DNA of 64,000 nucleotides, taken from positions 124,001-188,000 of the forward strand of contig NZ_BCRG01000002.1 in the NCBI RefSeq assembly GCF_001552475.1, written 5' to 3'. Positions within the stretch are counted from its first letter, which is position 1. The number at the start of each line of letters is the position of its first letter. Below, piece by piece: positions 36,519-45,386 of the stretch. The position numbers and the translations under genes are program-made. The stretch is from Microbacterium oleivorans NBRC 103075. Its GTDB lineage: Bacteria; Actinomycetota; Actinomycetes; Actinomycetales; Microbacteriaceae. The notes under the pieces are model-generated. The model was not told the origin of the DNA. It saw only the letters and a program-made list of their open reading frames with translations, and searched no databases.

Positions 36519-37163
36519 ATGAGACAGAACCCGAGTTTCGCGATGACGGACGTGGCGGAGATCCGCCGCGTCATCGACGCTCATCCCTGGGTCACCATCG
36601 TGAGCGGTACCGACGCCGGTCTCGTCGCCTCGCACTACGCGGTCCTTCTCGATCCGGCACGCGACGACCTCACGATCGTCGGACACGTGGGCCGGCCCGA
36701 CGACCTCATCCACGGGTTGGGGGAGTCAGAGCTCCTCGTCGTGGTGCAGGGCCCGCACGGGTACATCTCGCCGGGGTGGTACGGCGATGGTGCGGCCGTC
36801 CCGACGTGGAACTTCGTCTCCGTTCACCTGCGCGGCATCCCGGAGATCTTGACGCCGTCCGAGAACCTGGACGTCCTCGAGCGACTCGTGGACCGATTCG
36901 AATCCGGCATGGCGCAGCCGCGACCGATGTGGCAGGCGCCGAACGATGAGGACTTCGTCCGGAAGCTCGAGAGGGGCACCGTCGGGTTCCGTCTCACGCC
37001 GACTCACGTGACCGCGAAACGCAAGCTCAGCCAGAATCGTCCCGCTGAGGTGGTCGACACCATCATCGAGCGCCTGGATGCCGGGGACAGCCCCTACGCC
37101 GACCCACGCTTGGCAGACGAGATGCGTCGCGCGCGCGACACGATGCGGGCGGCACGTTCGTGA
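36519..37163 (+). CDS. PaiB-like FMN-binding protein
   Basis: A 214-residue protein of the FMN_bind_2/PaiB family. MRQNPSFAMTDVAEIRRVIDAHPWVTIVS, the FMN-type fold with HGYISPGWYGDGAAVPTWNFVSVHLRGIPE and VGFRLTPTHVTAKRKLSQNRP are all characteristic. Named a negative regulator in Bacillus, but it has no HTH; the biochemical role is open. GAAGAGG lies before the ATG. It overlaps the amidohydrolase gene by 4 bases. Confidence 0.87.
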   Translation: MRQNPSFAMTDVAEIRRVIDAHPWVTIVSGTDAGLVASHYAVLLDPARDDLTIVGHVGRPDDLIHGLGESELLVVVQGPHGYISPGWYGDGAAVPTWNFVSVHLRGIPEILTPSENLDVLERLVDRFESGMAQPRPMWQAPNDEDFVRKLERGTVGFRLTPTHVTAKRKLSQNRPAEVVDTIIERLDAGDSPYADPRLADEMRRARDTMRAARS

Positions 37164-38662
37164 CCGCCGTGCGCGGCGACGACGTCGGTGTCATCACCGC
37201 CGTGCGCCTGACGGGGGCAGGGCGGAGCGATCCCTTCGGGAACGACCCTGTCGATGTGCACGTCCGCGGCGGCATCATCGCCGACATCGCGCCGACGGGT
37301 GCGCTGCCGACCCGGGGAGTCGTCGTCGACGGCTCGGGCGGCTGGCTGGTTCCCGGACTGTGGGACCACCACGTCCACACGGTGCAATGGGCTCTGACCG
37401 CGCAGCGCACCCCGCTCGGCGACGTCGCCAGCGCGGCGGAAGCGGCATCCGTCATGGGACGCGCGGCGGTCCTGGACGACGGTCGACGTGTCGGTACGGG
37501 CTTCCGCGACGCCTTCTGGGCTGACGCGCCGTCGCTCGCCCTGCTCGACGCGCAGACGGGTGACGTCCCGACGTACCTCATCAACGCCGACGTGCACAGC
37601 GTGTGGATGAACAGTGCGGCGTTCCGCCGGGAATCCGTTGCGACGACGCATGACGGGATGCTCCGCGAGGAGCCCGCGTTCGAGATGTCCCGACGTCTGA
37701 ACGACGTCGATCCCGTGGTCGCCGACGGGTTCGTCCGGCACGCACTCGACGTGGCGGCATCCCGCGGCGTCACGGGGATCGTCGACCTCGACATGGCCTG
37801 GAACGCGGATGCCTGGGCCCGCCGACTCGCCGCCGGTTTCGACAGCCTGCGGGTGTCGTTCGGGGTGTACCCCGACCTGCTCGAGCGCGCCATCGCCGAA
37901 GGCCTCGCCACCGGCGATGCGCTGGACGCGAGGGGGCTCGTCCGAGTCGGTTCCCTCAAGGTCATCACGGACGGCTCGTTGGGCACCCGAACGGCGGCGT
38001 GTTCGCATCCGTACCCGGGCGATCCGCACAACACGGGCGTGCTGACCGTTCCTCCCGAGCAACTCCGCGCGCTCATGGTGCGGGCGACGGGCGCCGGGCT
38101 CTCCTGCGCGATCCACGCGATCGGCGATGTCGCCAACTCCCACGCGCTCGACGCTTTCGCCGCGACGGGAGCGACCGGCACGATCGAGCACGCGCAGCTC
38201 GTCGCGCACGCAGACATCCCTCGCTTCGGCCGCCTCGGCATCGGGGCGAGTGTTCAGCCGGAGCACGCCGTCGACGACCGGGACCTCACCGACTCGATGT
38301 GGGCTGCGCAGACGGCGCTCCCGTATCCGCTCCGCTCCCTCGCCGACACCGGTGCGAACCTCCTGTTCGGCTCCGATGCCCCGGTATCGCCGCTCGACCC
38401 CTGGGCGGCGATGGCGGCTGCCGTCCATCGCACCCGAGGCGGACGCGAGCCCTGGCGCCCCGACCAGGGGCTCGACGCGGCGGCAGCTCTCGCCGCCTCC
38501 ACAGGGGGAGGATCCGCGACGGGCAGCTCGTTGGAACCCGGCGCTGTCGCGGATCTCGTCGTCGTGGATCGTGACCCGTTGACCGCCTCCGACGACGACC
38601 TCCGCTCCACACAAGCGGCCGCCACGATCCTGGCCGGCCGTCTCACCCACCTCGCCCTTTGA
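37160..38662 (+). CDS. YtcJ-like metal-dependent amidohydrolase
   Basis: A 500-residue amidohydrolase. The metal motif is HHVHTVQW near residue 71, followed by VDLDMAWN, LKVITDGSLGTRTAA, CAIHAIGDVAN, IEHAQLV and LLFGSDAPVSPLDPWAAMAAAV. This is the Amidohydro_3 architecture; the substrate is unknown. GTG 37160 overlaps the PaiB-like stop by 4 bases, so the two are coupled. Confidence 0.88.
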   Translation: MTAVRGDDVGVITAVRLTGAGRSDPFGNDPVDVHVRGGIIADIAPTGALPTRGVVVDGSGGWLVPGLWDHHVHTVQWALTAQRTPLGDVASAAEAASVMGRAAVLDDGRRVGTGFRDAFWADAPSLALLDAQTGDVPTYLINADVHSVWMNSAAFRRESVATTHDGMLREEPAFEMSRRLNDVDPVVADGFVRHALDVAASRGVTGIVDLDMAWNADAWARRLAAGFDSLRVSFGVYPDLLERAIAEGLATGDALDARGLVRVGSLKVITDGSLGTRTAACSHPYPGDPHNTGVLTVPPEQLRALMVRATGAGLSCAIHAIGDVANSHALDAFAATGATGTIEHAQLVAHADIPRFGRLGIGASVQPEHAVDDRDLTDSMWAAQTALPYPLRSLADTGANLLFGSDAPVSPLDPWAAMAAAVHRTRGGREPWRPDQGLDAAAALAASTGGGSATGSSLEPGAVADLVVVDRDPLTASDDDLRSTQAAATILAGRLTHLAL

Positions 38663-38675
38663 GGAACGGATTCGC

Positions 38676-39206
38676 ATGACCGTCTCGCCCACCGCATCCG
38701 TCATCGCCCTGCCCGATGCCGCCCCGTCGATCGACGGCTCCGCCTTCGTCGCGGCAGGCGCGCGAATCGTCGGCTCGGTCACCCTGGGTGAGCTGTCGAG
38801 CGTCTGGTACAACGCTGTCCTCCGCGGCGACAGCGCGCCTATCATCGTCGGCGCGCGAAGCAACGTCCAGGACGGTGTCGCGGTCCATGTCGACGCCGCG
38901 CACGGCGTCGACATCGGCGCGGACGTGTCGATCGGCCACAACGCCGTGGTGCACGGATGCCGCATCGGAGACGGCACGCTCATCGGCATGGGCGCCGTCG
39001 TGCTCTCCGGCGCGGTGATCGGTGAAGGATGCCTCATCGCCGGAGGAGCGGTCGTCCTCGAGGGCGCCGTGATCCCTGACGGTTCCCTGGTGGCGGGTGT
39101 CCCGGGCAAGGTGAGACGCGAGCTGACCTCCGACGAGCGCGCCGGAATCCTCCGGAACGCCGGGGTCTACCTCTCGCACTCCGAGAGGCACGGTTCCCGC
39201 GAGTGA
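38676..39206 (+). CDS. Gamma-carbonic-anhydrase family protein
   Basis: A 176-residue left-handed beta-helix with hexapeptide repeats. Zinc-ligand positions are visible as VHVDAAHG and GHNAVVHGCRIGDGTLIGMGAVVL. SVWYNAVLRGD is the typical first block. It may be a carbonic anhydrase or a related metal-binding protein; activity cannot be inferred. Follows the amidohydrolase by 13 bases. Confidence 0.9.
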   Translation: MTVSPTASVIALPDAAPSIDGSAFVAAGARIVGSVTLGELSSVWYNAVLRGDSAPIIVGARSNVQDGVAVHVDAAHGVDIGADVSIGHNAVVHGCRIGDGTLIGMGAVVLSGAVIGEGCLIAGGAVVLEGAVIPDGSLVAGVPGKVRRELTSDERAGILRNAGVYLSHSERHGSRE

Positions 39207-39241
39207 CGGTCGCCCTCAGCACCGTCATAGCGCACCTCATC

Positions 39242-39247
39242 TAGGCT
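39242..39247 (+). promoter_or_regulatory. -10 hexamer TAGGCT for leaderless lnt
   Basis: TAGGCT, 6 bases, then GTG 39254. Confidence 0.5.
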
Positions 39248-39253
39248 TCGTCC

Positions 39254-40807
39254 GTGCCTGACCGCCCGCTTCTCCCGCTCTGGCTCGCGCTCCCCGTGGC
39301 GGTCGCCGGTGGCGCCGTGATGGATCTCGCCTACCCCGACATCGGCATCTGGCCGCTCGCGTTCGTGGGAGCGGCCCTTTCGCTGCTGACCCTAATCGGT
39401 CGCTCCGCGTGGGGCGCCGTCGCCGTCGGCGCAGTGTTCGCGGCATCCTTCTACTTGCTGCACATCGCGTGGATCACTCGATACCTCGGGCCCGTGCCCT
39501 GGTTCGCTCTGGCAGGCGTCGAGACCGTCCTCAGCGCCGCCGGTGCCATCGCGATCACACTGTCGTACCGGTGGTTGCCGCGCCTTCTGCCGGCGTCCTG
39601 GGCACGCGTGACGCTGCTGCCCGCACTCGTCGCCGCGGCGTGGACGGCGCGCGAACAGTTCATGGGCTCGTGGCCGTACACGGGCTTCCCCTGGGCCCGC
39701 CTCGGCATGAGCCAGGCAGACAGCCCGCTCGCCGAGCTCGCGTCGTGGCTCGGCGTGAGCGGACTCACCTTCGTCATGGCCTTCGTGGTCGCCGCCGCGA
39801 TCGAAGCGGTCCGGCTCCGCTTCTGGCGCCGCGTGAAGCTCGTGGTTCCCGCCGCGGCGGCCGCGGCACTGCTCGTCCTGGTCCCGCAGTTCCCGACGAC
39901 GGATGCCGGGACCATGCGCGTCGGCGCGGTGCAGGGCAACGGGCCTTCCGGCTACTTCGACAAGCGCGAGCCCTACGACGTCTACCGCGCGCAGCTCGCT
40001 GCCACCCAGCCCCTCATCGGCAAAGACCTCGACGTGCTCCTGTGGCCGGAAGGCGGTGTCGACGCCGATCCGCTCAACAATCCGTCGATAGCGAGCGCCC
40101 TGGATGATCTGTCCGAGACGATCGGCGCCCCGCTCATTATCAACGCGGCCACCGAACGCAACGAGAAGGTCTACAACTCGTCGATGCTGTGGCAAGCCGA
40201 CGCCAAGAACCCCCTCGCCATCCACGACAAGACGCACCCCGTGCCGATGGGGGAGTACGTTCCGGACCGCTGGTTCTTCGAGGCGCTCGCCCCCGACCTG
40301 ATCGGTCTCATCCAGCGCGAGTACACGCCCGGGAACAACCCGCCGTTCTTCGACGTGAACGGGGTTGGCGTCGGTTTGGCCATCTGCTTCGACGTCATCT
40401 ACGACGACGTCATCTGGCAGGGCGCGAAGGACGGCGCGGAGGTCTACATGTTTCAGACGAACAACGCAGACTTCCGCGGCACGGATGAGAACGTGCAGCA
40501 GCTCGGATTCGCCCGGATGCGGGCGATCGAGACGGGTCGCTCCGTCGTGAACATCTCGACGGTCGGGACGAGCCAGGTCATCGGCCCCAATGGCTCCGTC
40601 ATCGACGGGCTGGCCGCCGATACCTCGGGTGCCTTACTGGTGGACGTGCCACTGCGGACGGGTCTTACCGGTGCCGTCGTCATCGGCCCGACCGTGCAGT
40701 GGGTGCTGGGGTGGTCCGCCATCCCGGTGCTCCTGCTGCTGGGCGTGCTGGCGCGCAAGCGCACGAAAGCGGCGCCGTCCTCGGAGGACGGCGCCGCTGA
40801 AGTGTGA
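39254..40807 (+). CDS. lnt: Apolipoprotein N-acyltransferase
   Basis: Membrane enzyme of 517 residues that N-acylates the terminal cysteine of lipoproteins. Six or so N-terminal transmembrane helices, then a periplasmic-side nitrilase-like domain with the triad E266 (LWPEGG), K326 (HDKTHPVPMGEY) and C378 (AICFDVIYDD), and a last helix near the C terminus. The window encodes two candidate lipoproteins. Its final codons form a 13-bp hairpin that also faces the end of rbpA. Confidence 0.95.
   Translation: MPDRPLLPLWLALPVAVAGGAVMDLAYPDIGIWPLAFVGAALSLLTLIGRSAWGAVAVGAVFAASFYLLHIAWITRYLGPVPWFALAGVETVLSAAGAIAITLSYRWLPRLLPASWARVTLLPALVAAAWTAREQFMGSWPYTGFPWARLGMSQADSPLAELASWLGVSGLTFVMAFVVAAAIEAVRLRFWRRVKLVVPAAAAAALLVLVPQFPTTDAGTMRVGAVQGNGPSGYFDKREPYDVYRAQLAATQPLIGKDLDVLLWPEGGVDADPLNNPSIASALDDLSETIGAPLIINAATERNEKVYNSSMLWQADAKNPLAIHDKTHPVPMGEYVPDRWFFEALAPDLIGLIQREYTPGNNPPFFDVNGVGVGLAICFDVIYDDVIWQGAKDGAEVYMFQTNNADFRGTDENVQQLGFARMRAIETGRSVVNISTVGTSQVIGPNGSVIDGLAADTSGALLVDVPLRTGLTGAVVIGPTVQWVLGWSAIPVLLLLGVLARKRTKAAPSSEDGAAEV
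40769..40797. terminator. Bidirectional terminator inside the 3' end of lnt
   Basis: A perfect 13-bp stem (GCGGCGCCGTCCT/AGGACGGCGCCGC) with a 3-base loop. It codes for part of the Lnt C terminus, ends 10 bases before the lnt stop, and lies 14 bases after the rbpA stop on the other strand. Confidence 0.7.
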
Positions 40808-40810
40808 GTG

Positions 40811-41182
40811 TCAGGCGCTCAGTTTGCCGGAGTTCTCGCCGCGTCGGGACCGCAGGAGAGCCAGTCGCTCCTCGAGCAGCTCTTCGAGCTCGGGGATGGT
40901 GCGACGCTCCATGAGCATGTCCCAGTGGGTACGAGCGGCCTTGTCGCCGGAGTGGTCGACGACGGCGACGGTGTCGCCGATGCGTCGGAGTGCCTCGGAT
41001 CCGCAGGTGCGGCACTCCCAGGCCTCGGGCACCTCAGCGTCTGCCGCGAACGTGAGAACAGTCTCGCGCTCGCACTGCGTGCAGACGTAGGTGTGGTTGG
41101 TGCGCTCTACGAATACGACGCCTTCTTCGCTCTGTAGGCTCGAAGCGCCGAGGCGCATGCCGCGTAGGCTGCGATCTGCCAT
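40811..41182 (-). CDS. rbpA: RNA polymerase-binding protein RbpA
   Basis: Actinobacterial sigma-binding activator of RNA polymerase, 123 residues. The N-terminal tail MADRSLRGMRLGASSLQSEEGV contacts polymerase, the zinc core has CTQC and CRTCG (about residues 34-59), and RTHWDMLMERRTIPELEELLEERL is the sigma-interaction domain. GAGAGGA precedes the ATG, so this one is a leadered mRNA. Convergent with lnt. Confidence 0.97.
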   Translation of the reverse strand: MADRSLRGMRLGASSLQSEEGVVFVERTNHTYVCTQCERETVLTFAADAEVPEAWECRTCGSEALRRIGDTVAVVDHSGDKAARTHWDMLMERRTIPELEELLEERLALLRSRRGENSGKLSA

Positions 41183-41288
41183 TGTGTGGTCCTCTCGTCG
41201 TCCTCAGGTATAACGAACCCACCTGTGCGGATCATCCGAGAAGACCTCAATCGATGTGGTATTCACAGCCGATCTTCAGGACTGCCGA

Positions 41289-42062
41289 CTATAGAACTCG
41301 GGTTCTTTCCGACACCCCGATATCCGTCCGGTCCGTGACGATCCCGTCGACTCCCAGAGCGATGAGACGGTGCATGTCCGACGGGTCGTTGACCGTCCAT
41401 ACGTGGACCTCGACCCCCGCGTCGTGCGCGAGATCGAGCAGGCGAGGCGACAGGACGCGGATGCCGCGGTGTCGCTCCGGGATCTGGAGAGCATCGACCC
41501 CGTCGAGGCTGCGCGCGGCGAGACGGGGGAGTCGTGCGGCCAGCGCTCCCAGCACCCGGACGAGCGTCTTCGTGCCGGCTGACGTGGCCGGCTCCCCACC
41601 GCGCTCGCGCGCCGCGCGCAGGGCGACACCGCGGCGTCGATCGGAGAAGCTGGTGAGGAGGACCCGGTGAGCCTCACGCGACGTGAGGGCGCCGACGGGT
41701 TGCGCCGCGGCATCCGCCTTCACATCGAGGTTGAACCGCGCGTCGGGGAAGGCTCGGAGCACGTCGGGGAGAATCGCCAACCCGCCGCGCGTGGACATGA
41801 TCCCAGTGAGCTCCCGGGTGCTCACCGCCGCGACCGGACGAGGATCTCCCGTGACACGGCGAAGGTCATCGTCATGAAACAGGACGACATCGCCGTCGGC
41901 GGTGACGTGGCAGTCGGACTCGAGATACACCGTTCCGGCCGAACGGCCCGCGGCGAGGGCGGCCAGGGAATTCTCCGCGACGTTCTCGGAGTCCCGAGGA
42001 ACGAATCCTCGGTGGGCGAGGATGCGGGGCTTCGCCTCACCGAGGAACCACGGATGCGTCAT
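41289..42062 (-). CDS. Glycerophosphodiester phosphodiesterase
   Basis: A 257-residue GDPD TIM barrel, probably cytoplasmic. The catalytic and metal residues lie in ILAHRGF, ENSLAAL, LESDCHVTADGDVVLFHDDDLRRVTG and FNLDVKAD. No signal peptide. Its ATG overlaps the stop of the SPFH gene (ATGA), tying it to that membrane-domain operon. Confidence 0.92.
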   Translation of the reverse strand: MTHPWFLGEAKPRILAHRGFVPRDSENVAENSLAALAAGRSAGTVYLESDCHVTADGDVVLFHDDDLRRVTGDPRPVAAVSTRELTGIMSTRGGLAILPDVLRAFPDARFNLDVKADAAAQPVGALTSREAHRVLLTSFSDRRRGVALRAARERGGEPATSAGTKTLVRVLGALAARLPRLAARSLDGVDALQIPERHRGIRVLSPRLLDLAHDAGVEVHVWTVNDPSDMHRLIALGVDGIVTDRTDIGVSERTRVL

Positions 42063-43024
42063 GACGTCGGAGTCGTTCCACCCGCGCCGGTGTCGGCACT
42101 GTTCGTGCGCTTGTCTCCGCCGCCGAAGGCGGTGCTGAAGGAGTTGAGGGCATTCGTGAACTCGCTCGGGATGATCCAGAGCTTGTTCGACGCGCTCTCG
42201 CTGATCTTCGGCAGGGTCTGCAGGTACTGGTAGGCGAGAAGCTTCTCGTCAGGGTCGCCCTTGTGGATCGCGTCGAAGACGTACTGGATCGCCTGAGCCT
42301 CGCCCTCCGCCCGGAGGACCGCTGCCGTCTTGTCGCCCTCGGCGCGGAGGATCTCGGCCTGACGCCGGCCCTCTGCTTCGAGGATCTGAGACTGCTTCGA
42401 CCCCTCCGCGGTGAGGATCGCGGCGCGACGGTCGCGCTCCGCGCGCATCTGCTTCTCCATCGAATCCTGAATCGACAGCGGCGGGTCGATCGCCTTGAGC
42501 TCGACTCGCGAGACACGGATGCCCCACTTGCCGGTCGCCTCGTCGAGGACGACGCGCAGCTGCGTGTTGATGTTGTCGCGACTCGTCAGCGCCTCTTCGA
42601 GGTTCAGTCCACCGACGACGTTTCGAAGGGTCGTTGTCGCGAGCTGCTCCACGGCACCCAGGTAGTTGTTGATCTCGTAGGTCGCCGCACGCGCGTCGGT
42701 CACCTGGAAGTAGACGACGGTGTCGATGGAGACGACGAGGTTGTCTTCGGTGATCACCGGTTGCGGCGGGAACGAGACCACCTGCTCGCGCATGTCGACG
42801 AGAGGCAGCATCCGATCGACGAACGGGATCAGGATGTTCAGGCCGGGGGAGAGGGTGCGCTGGTAGCGCCCCAGCCGCTCGACGACACCCGCGTAGGCCT
42901 GCGGGACGATGCGGATGGAACGGAAGAGCACGACGACGACGAAGATCGCGACGACGACGAGCAGGACGACGACGAAGATCTGGCCGACGAAGCCGCCGAC
43001 GTCGACTCTGGCGGGGATGGTCAT
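42059..43024 (-). CDS. SPFH/Band 7 (stomatin, QmcA-like) protein
   Basis: Of 321 residues. An N-terminal membrane anchor (about residues 13-35, FVGQIFVVVLLVVVAIF) is followed by a Band-7 domain (AYAGVVERLGRYQRTLSPGLNILIPF, VVSIDTVVYFQVTDARAATYEINNY). A long Ala/Glu/Arg coiled coil covers residues 190-245. Organises membrane microdomains. It overlaps the NfeD-like gene by 4 bases, the usual partnership. Confidence 0.94.
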   Translation of the reverse strand: MTIPARVDVGGFVGQIFVVVLLVVVAIFVVVVLFRSIRIVPQAYAGVVERLGRYQRTLSPGLNILIPFVDRMLPLVDMREQVVSFPPQPVITEDNLVVSIDTVVYFQVTDARAATYEINNYLGAVEQLATTTLRNVVGGLNLEEALTSRDNINTQLRVVLDEATGKWGIRVSRVELKAIDPPLSIQDSMEKQMRAERDRRAAILTAEGSKQSQILEAEGRRQAEILRAEGDKTAAVLRAEGEAQAIQYVFDAIHKGDPDEKLLAYQYLQTLPKISESASNKLWIIPSEFTNALNSFSTAFGGGDKRTNSADTGAGGTTPTS

Positions 43025-43491
43025 GCGGGGTTCCCTTCTTCAGGTGCCACCACGACGGTGGCGCCGCGGACGGCAGTGACGGTCACACGCTGACCGGGAG
43101 CGACGGATGCCGCAGCATCCACCAGTCGGGCGGTCCAGGTCTCGCCGTTGTCGAGCTTGACCGAGCCGTCGCCGTCAGTGAACGAGGAGACGACACGCGC
43201 CGACATGCCGGTCAACGCGTCGACGTTGGTCGGGATGTGTTGACTGGAGCGGTGGAGAGCCCGAAGGAGGACGGGGCGGATGGTGAAGAGAAGGAGCGCC
43301 GACACCGCTGCAGCCGCAAGGACCTGAAGCCACCAGACACCGCCCAGCAGATTGACGCCGAGGCCGCCGAGCACCGTGCCCGCGGCGAGCATCAGGAACG
43401 TGAATTCCAGCGTCAACAGCTCGATGATGACGAAGAGCACCGCCAGGACCAACCATGCGATCCACAGGTATTGGATGAGGTCCGGGAACAT
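43021..43491 (-). CDS. NfeD-like membrane protein
   Basis: Of 156 residues. Two to three transmembrane helices at the N terminus (LIQYLWIAWLVLAVLFVIIELL, then two more to about residue 70) and a C-terminal OB fold (LTGMSARVVSSFTDGDGSVKLDNGETWTARLVD). AAGGAG stands 6 bases before the ATG, which fixes the start inside a longer open frame. First gene of the NfeD-SPFH-GDPD row. Confidence 0.93.
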   Translation of the reverse strand: MFPDLIQYLWIAWLVLAVLFVIIELLTLEFTFLMLAAGTVLGGLGVNLLGGVWWLQVLAAAAVSALLLFTIRPVLLRALHRSSQHIPTNVDALTGMSARVVSSFTDGDGSVKLDNGETWTARLVDAAASVAPGQRVTVTAVRGATVVVAPEEGNPA

Positions 43492-43627
43492 CGTCGACTC
43501 CTTCGGTGCGGCGTGTCCTCGCACCCTACCAACCGGGTTCGACGCTCAGGCGGAACCGAGCCGATTGGTAGGCTCGTCAATGCCCCGTCCGCCTCGGCAT
43601 CCGTCGAGCACCCTGCAGGAGAGCCCC

Positions 43628-44389
43628 ATGTCGCAGCCCGTTCCCGCCGCATCCCTGACCGGCAAGACCGCCCTTGTCACCGGATCGTCGCGGGGAATCG
43701 GAGCGGACACCGCTCGATACCTCGCCCAGGGCGGCGCGAACGTCGTCATCAACTTCCGCAACAAGGCTCCGCGCGCGGAGAAGCTCGCCGCGGAGCTGCG
43801 TGAACTCGGTGTCGATGTGCTGACCGTCGGAGCGGATCTCACGGACCCGGCATCCGTCGCGGAGATGCTCGCCGCGGTGAAGGAGCGCTTCGGGTCGCTC
43901 GACATCCTGGTGCTGAATGCCTCCGGCGGCATGGAGGGCGGCATGGCCGAGGACTACGCCCTGACGCTGAACCGCGACGCTCAGGTGGGTGCCCTCGAGG
44001 CCGCACTCCCGATCATCCCCGAGGGTGGTCGTGTCGTCTTCGTGACCAGCCACCAGGCGCACTTCATCCACACGACGCCGACCATGCCCGAGTACGAGCC
44101 GGTGGCCCGTTCCAAGCGCGCCGGTGAGGACGCCCTCCGCGAGCGCATCCCCGCGCTCACGGAGAAGGGCATCGAGTTCGTGGTCGTGTCGGGCGACATG
44201 ATCGAGGGCACCATCACGGCGACCCTGCTCGAGCGCGCAAACCCCGGTGCGATCGCGGAGCGTCGTGAGAGCGCCGGCAAGCTGTACAACGTGTCGGAGT
44301 TCGCGGCCGAGGTCGCACGTGCCGCGGTCGAGCCGATCCCTGCGGACAACACCCGTCTGATCGGCGACACGAGTTCCTTCGGGGTCTGA
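43628..44389 (+). CDS. SDR family oxidoreductase
   Basis: A 253-residue classical short-chain dehydrogenase. The nucleotide motif is TGSSRGIGADTARYL. GADLTDPASVAEML and VLNASGGMEGG follow. The catalytic YxxxK is not canonical: the expected segment reads SKRAGEDAL, where Ser-Lys replaces Tyr-x-x-x-Lys, with YEPVARSK just before it (Y and K are separated by five residues). It may therefore be an atypical or non-catalytic SDR. CAGGAG lies 5 bases before ATG 43628. An in-frame ATG at 43580, 5 bases after TAGGCT, is an alternative leaderless start. Confidence 0.85.
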   Translation: MSQPVPAASLTGKTALVTGSSRGIGADTARYLAQGGANVVINFRNKAPRAEKLAAELRELGVDVLTVGADLTDPASVAEMLAAVKERFGSLDILVLNASGGMEGGMAEDYALTLNRDAQVGALEAALPIIPEGGRVVFVTSHQAHFIHTTPTMPEYEPVARSKRAGEDALRERIPALTEKGIEFVVVSGDMIEGTITATLLERANPGAIAERRESAGKLYNVSEFAAEVARAAVEPIPADNTRLIGDTSSFGV

Positions 44390-44404
44390 GCTCTTTCGCT
44401 CGGC

Positions 44405-45337
44405 TCAGGTGCCGGGGCCGAGCAGGACGACGACGAGGAACAGCACGGGCACGCATCCGATCGTCGTGAGGAAGACGGTGTCGCGGGCGATCGTCTGTCC
44501 GATCGTGTATCGCTGGGCGTAGTTGAAGACGTTCTGCGCGGTCGGAAGCGCGGCGAGCACCGTGACGACCAGAACCTCGGCGGGGGAGAGGCCGAATGCG
44601 AAGCGGGCGAGAGTCCACGCAGCGAGGGGCATGACGAGCAGCTTGAGCGCACTTGCGAGCAGGATGTCACGTCGGCGTCCCGGGGTCCCGAGGACGCGCT
44701 GACCGTTCAGCGAGATCCCGTAGCTGATCAGCAGCACGGGCACCGCCGCGCCGGCGATCAGCTCGAGCGGATCGATGACGATCGCGGGCAACGGGATGCC
44801 GGTGGCCGAGACGATCGTGCCGAGCAGGGATCCCACGACGATCGGATTGGTGATCGTCCGGCGCAGGATCGGCCAGGGCCGTCGACGCCCGTCGGTGGTC
44901 AATGCCTCGAAGATCGCCATGACGACCGGCGTGAGGATCAGCAGCTGGAACAGGATCACCGGCGCCGGATACGCCGCGCTTCCGAGGAGATACAGCGACA
45001 GCGGGATGCCGATGTTGTTCGAGTTGACCTGCCCGGCCGAGAGAAGGCCGATCAGGACTTCGCCGGACGGACGCCGCCAGACGAACCGCGACACGACGGC
45101 GAAGATCGCGAAGACCGTGACGGCCGACAGCGCTGACACGGGGAGGAGCCCGGAGAAGAGCGTGGCGACATCGGCGCGTGCGAGGACGACGAAGAGAAGG
45201 AACGGGCTCAGGACGAAGAATGTCAGTCGACTGAGTACCTGTCCGCCCGTGGGACCGAGAAGGTCGATTCGACCGATGATCCAGCCCAACAGGATTGCGA
45301 CGCCGATGACGGCGAACCCCGTGAGCACTTCGAGCAT
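44405..45337 (-). CDS. AEC family transporter (auxin efflux carrier type)
   Basis: A 310-residue membrane protein with about ten transmembrane helices. LTGFAVIGVAILLGWIIGRIDLLG starts the first, NSNNIGIPLSLYLLG is the family core of the first repeat, and LPTAQNVFNYAQRYTIGQTIARDTVFLTT closes the second. Substrates in the family range from malate to auxin-like acids; unknown here. ATG 45337 is 6 bases after TAGTCT. Confidence 0.9.
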   Translation of the reverse strand: MLEVLTGFAVIGVAILLGWIIGRIDLLGPTGGQVLSRLTFFVLSPFLLFVVLARADVATLFSGLLPVSALSAVTVFAIFAVVSRFVWRRPSGEVLIGLLSAGQVNSNNIGIPLSLYLLGSAAYPAPVILFQLLILTPVVMAIFEALTTDGRRRPWPILRRTITNPIVVGSLLGTIVSATGIPLPAIVIDPLELIAGAAVPVLLISYGISLNGQRVLGTPGRRRDILLASALKLLVMPLAAWTLARFAFGLSPAEVLVVTVLAALPTAQNVFNYAQRYTIGQTIARDTVFLTTIGCVPVLFLVVVLLGPGT

Positions 45338-45343
45338 CTCTCG

Positions 45344-45349
45344 AGACTA
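45344..45349 (-). promoter_or_regulatory. -10 hexamer TAGTCT for leaderless AEC transporter gene
   Basis: TAGTCT, 6 bases, then ATG 45337. Confidence 0.5.
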
Positions 45350-45386
45350 CGGGGAGAGCCGGTTGTGAACGAGTCGGGGGAGCGGG

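Noticed and set aside
36519..37163. PaiB-like protein as a DNA-binding repressor
   Set aside because: Only an FMN-binding fold is visible and no helix-turn-helix; the regulator label comes from the Bacillus family name.
41183..41288. Possible small gene or riboswitch between rbpA and the GDPD gene
   Set aside because: Only about 100 bases with no clear dyad; explained as the rbpA promoter and leader plus the GDPD 3' flank.
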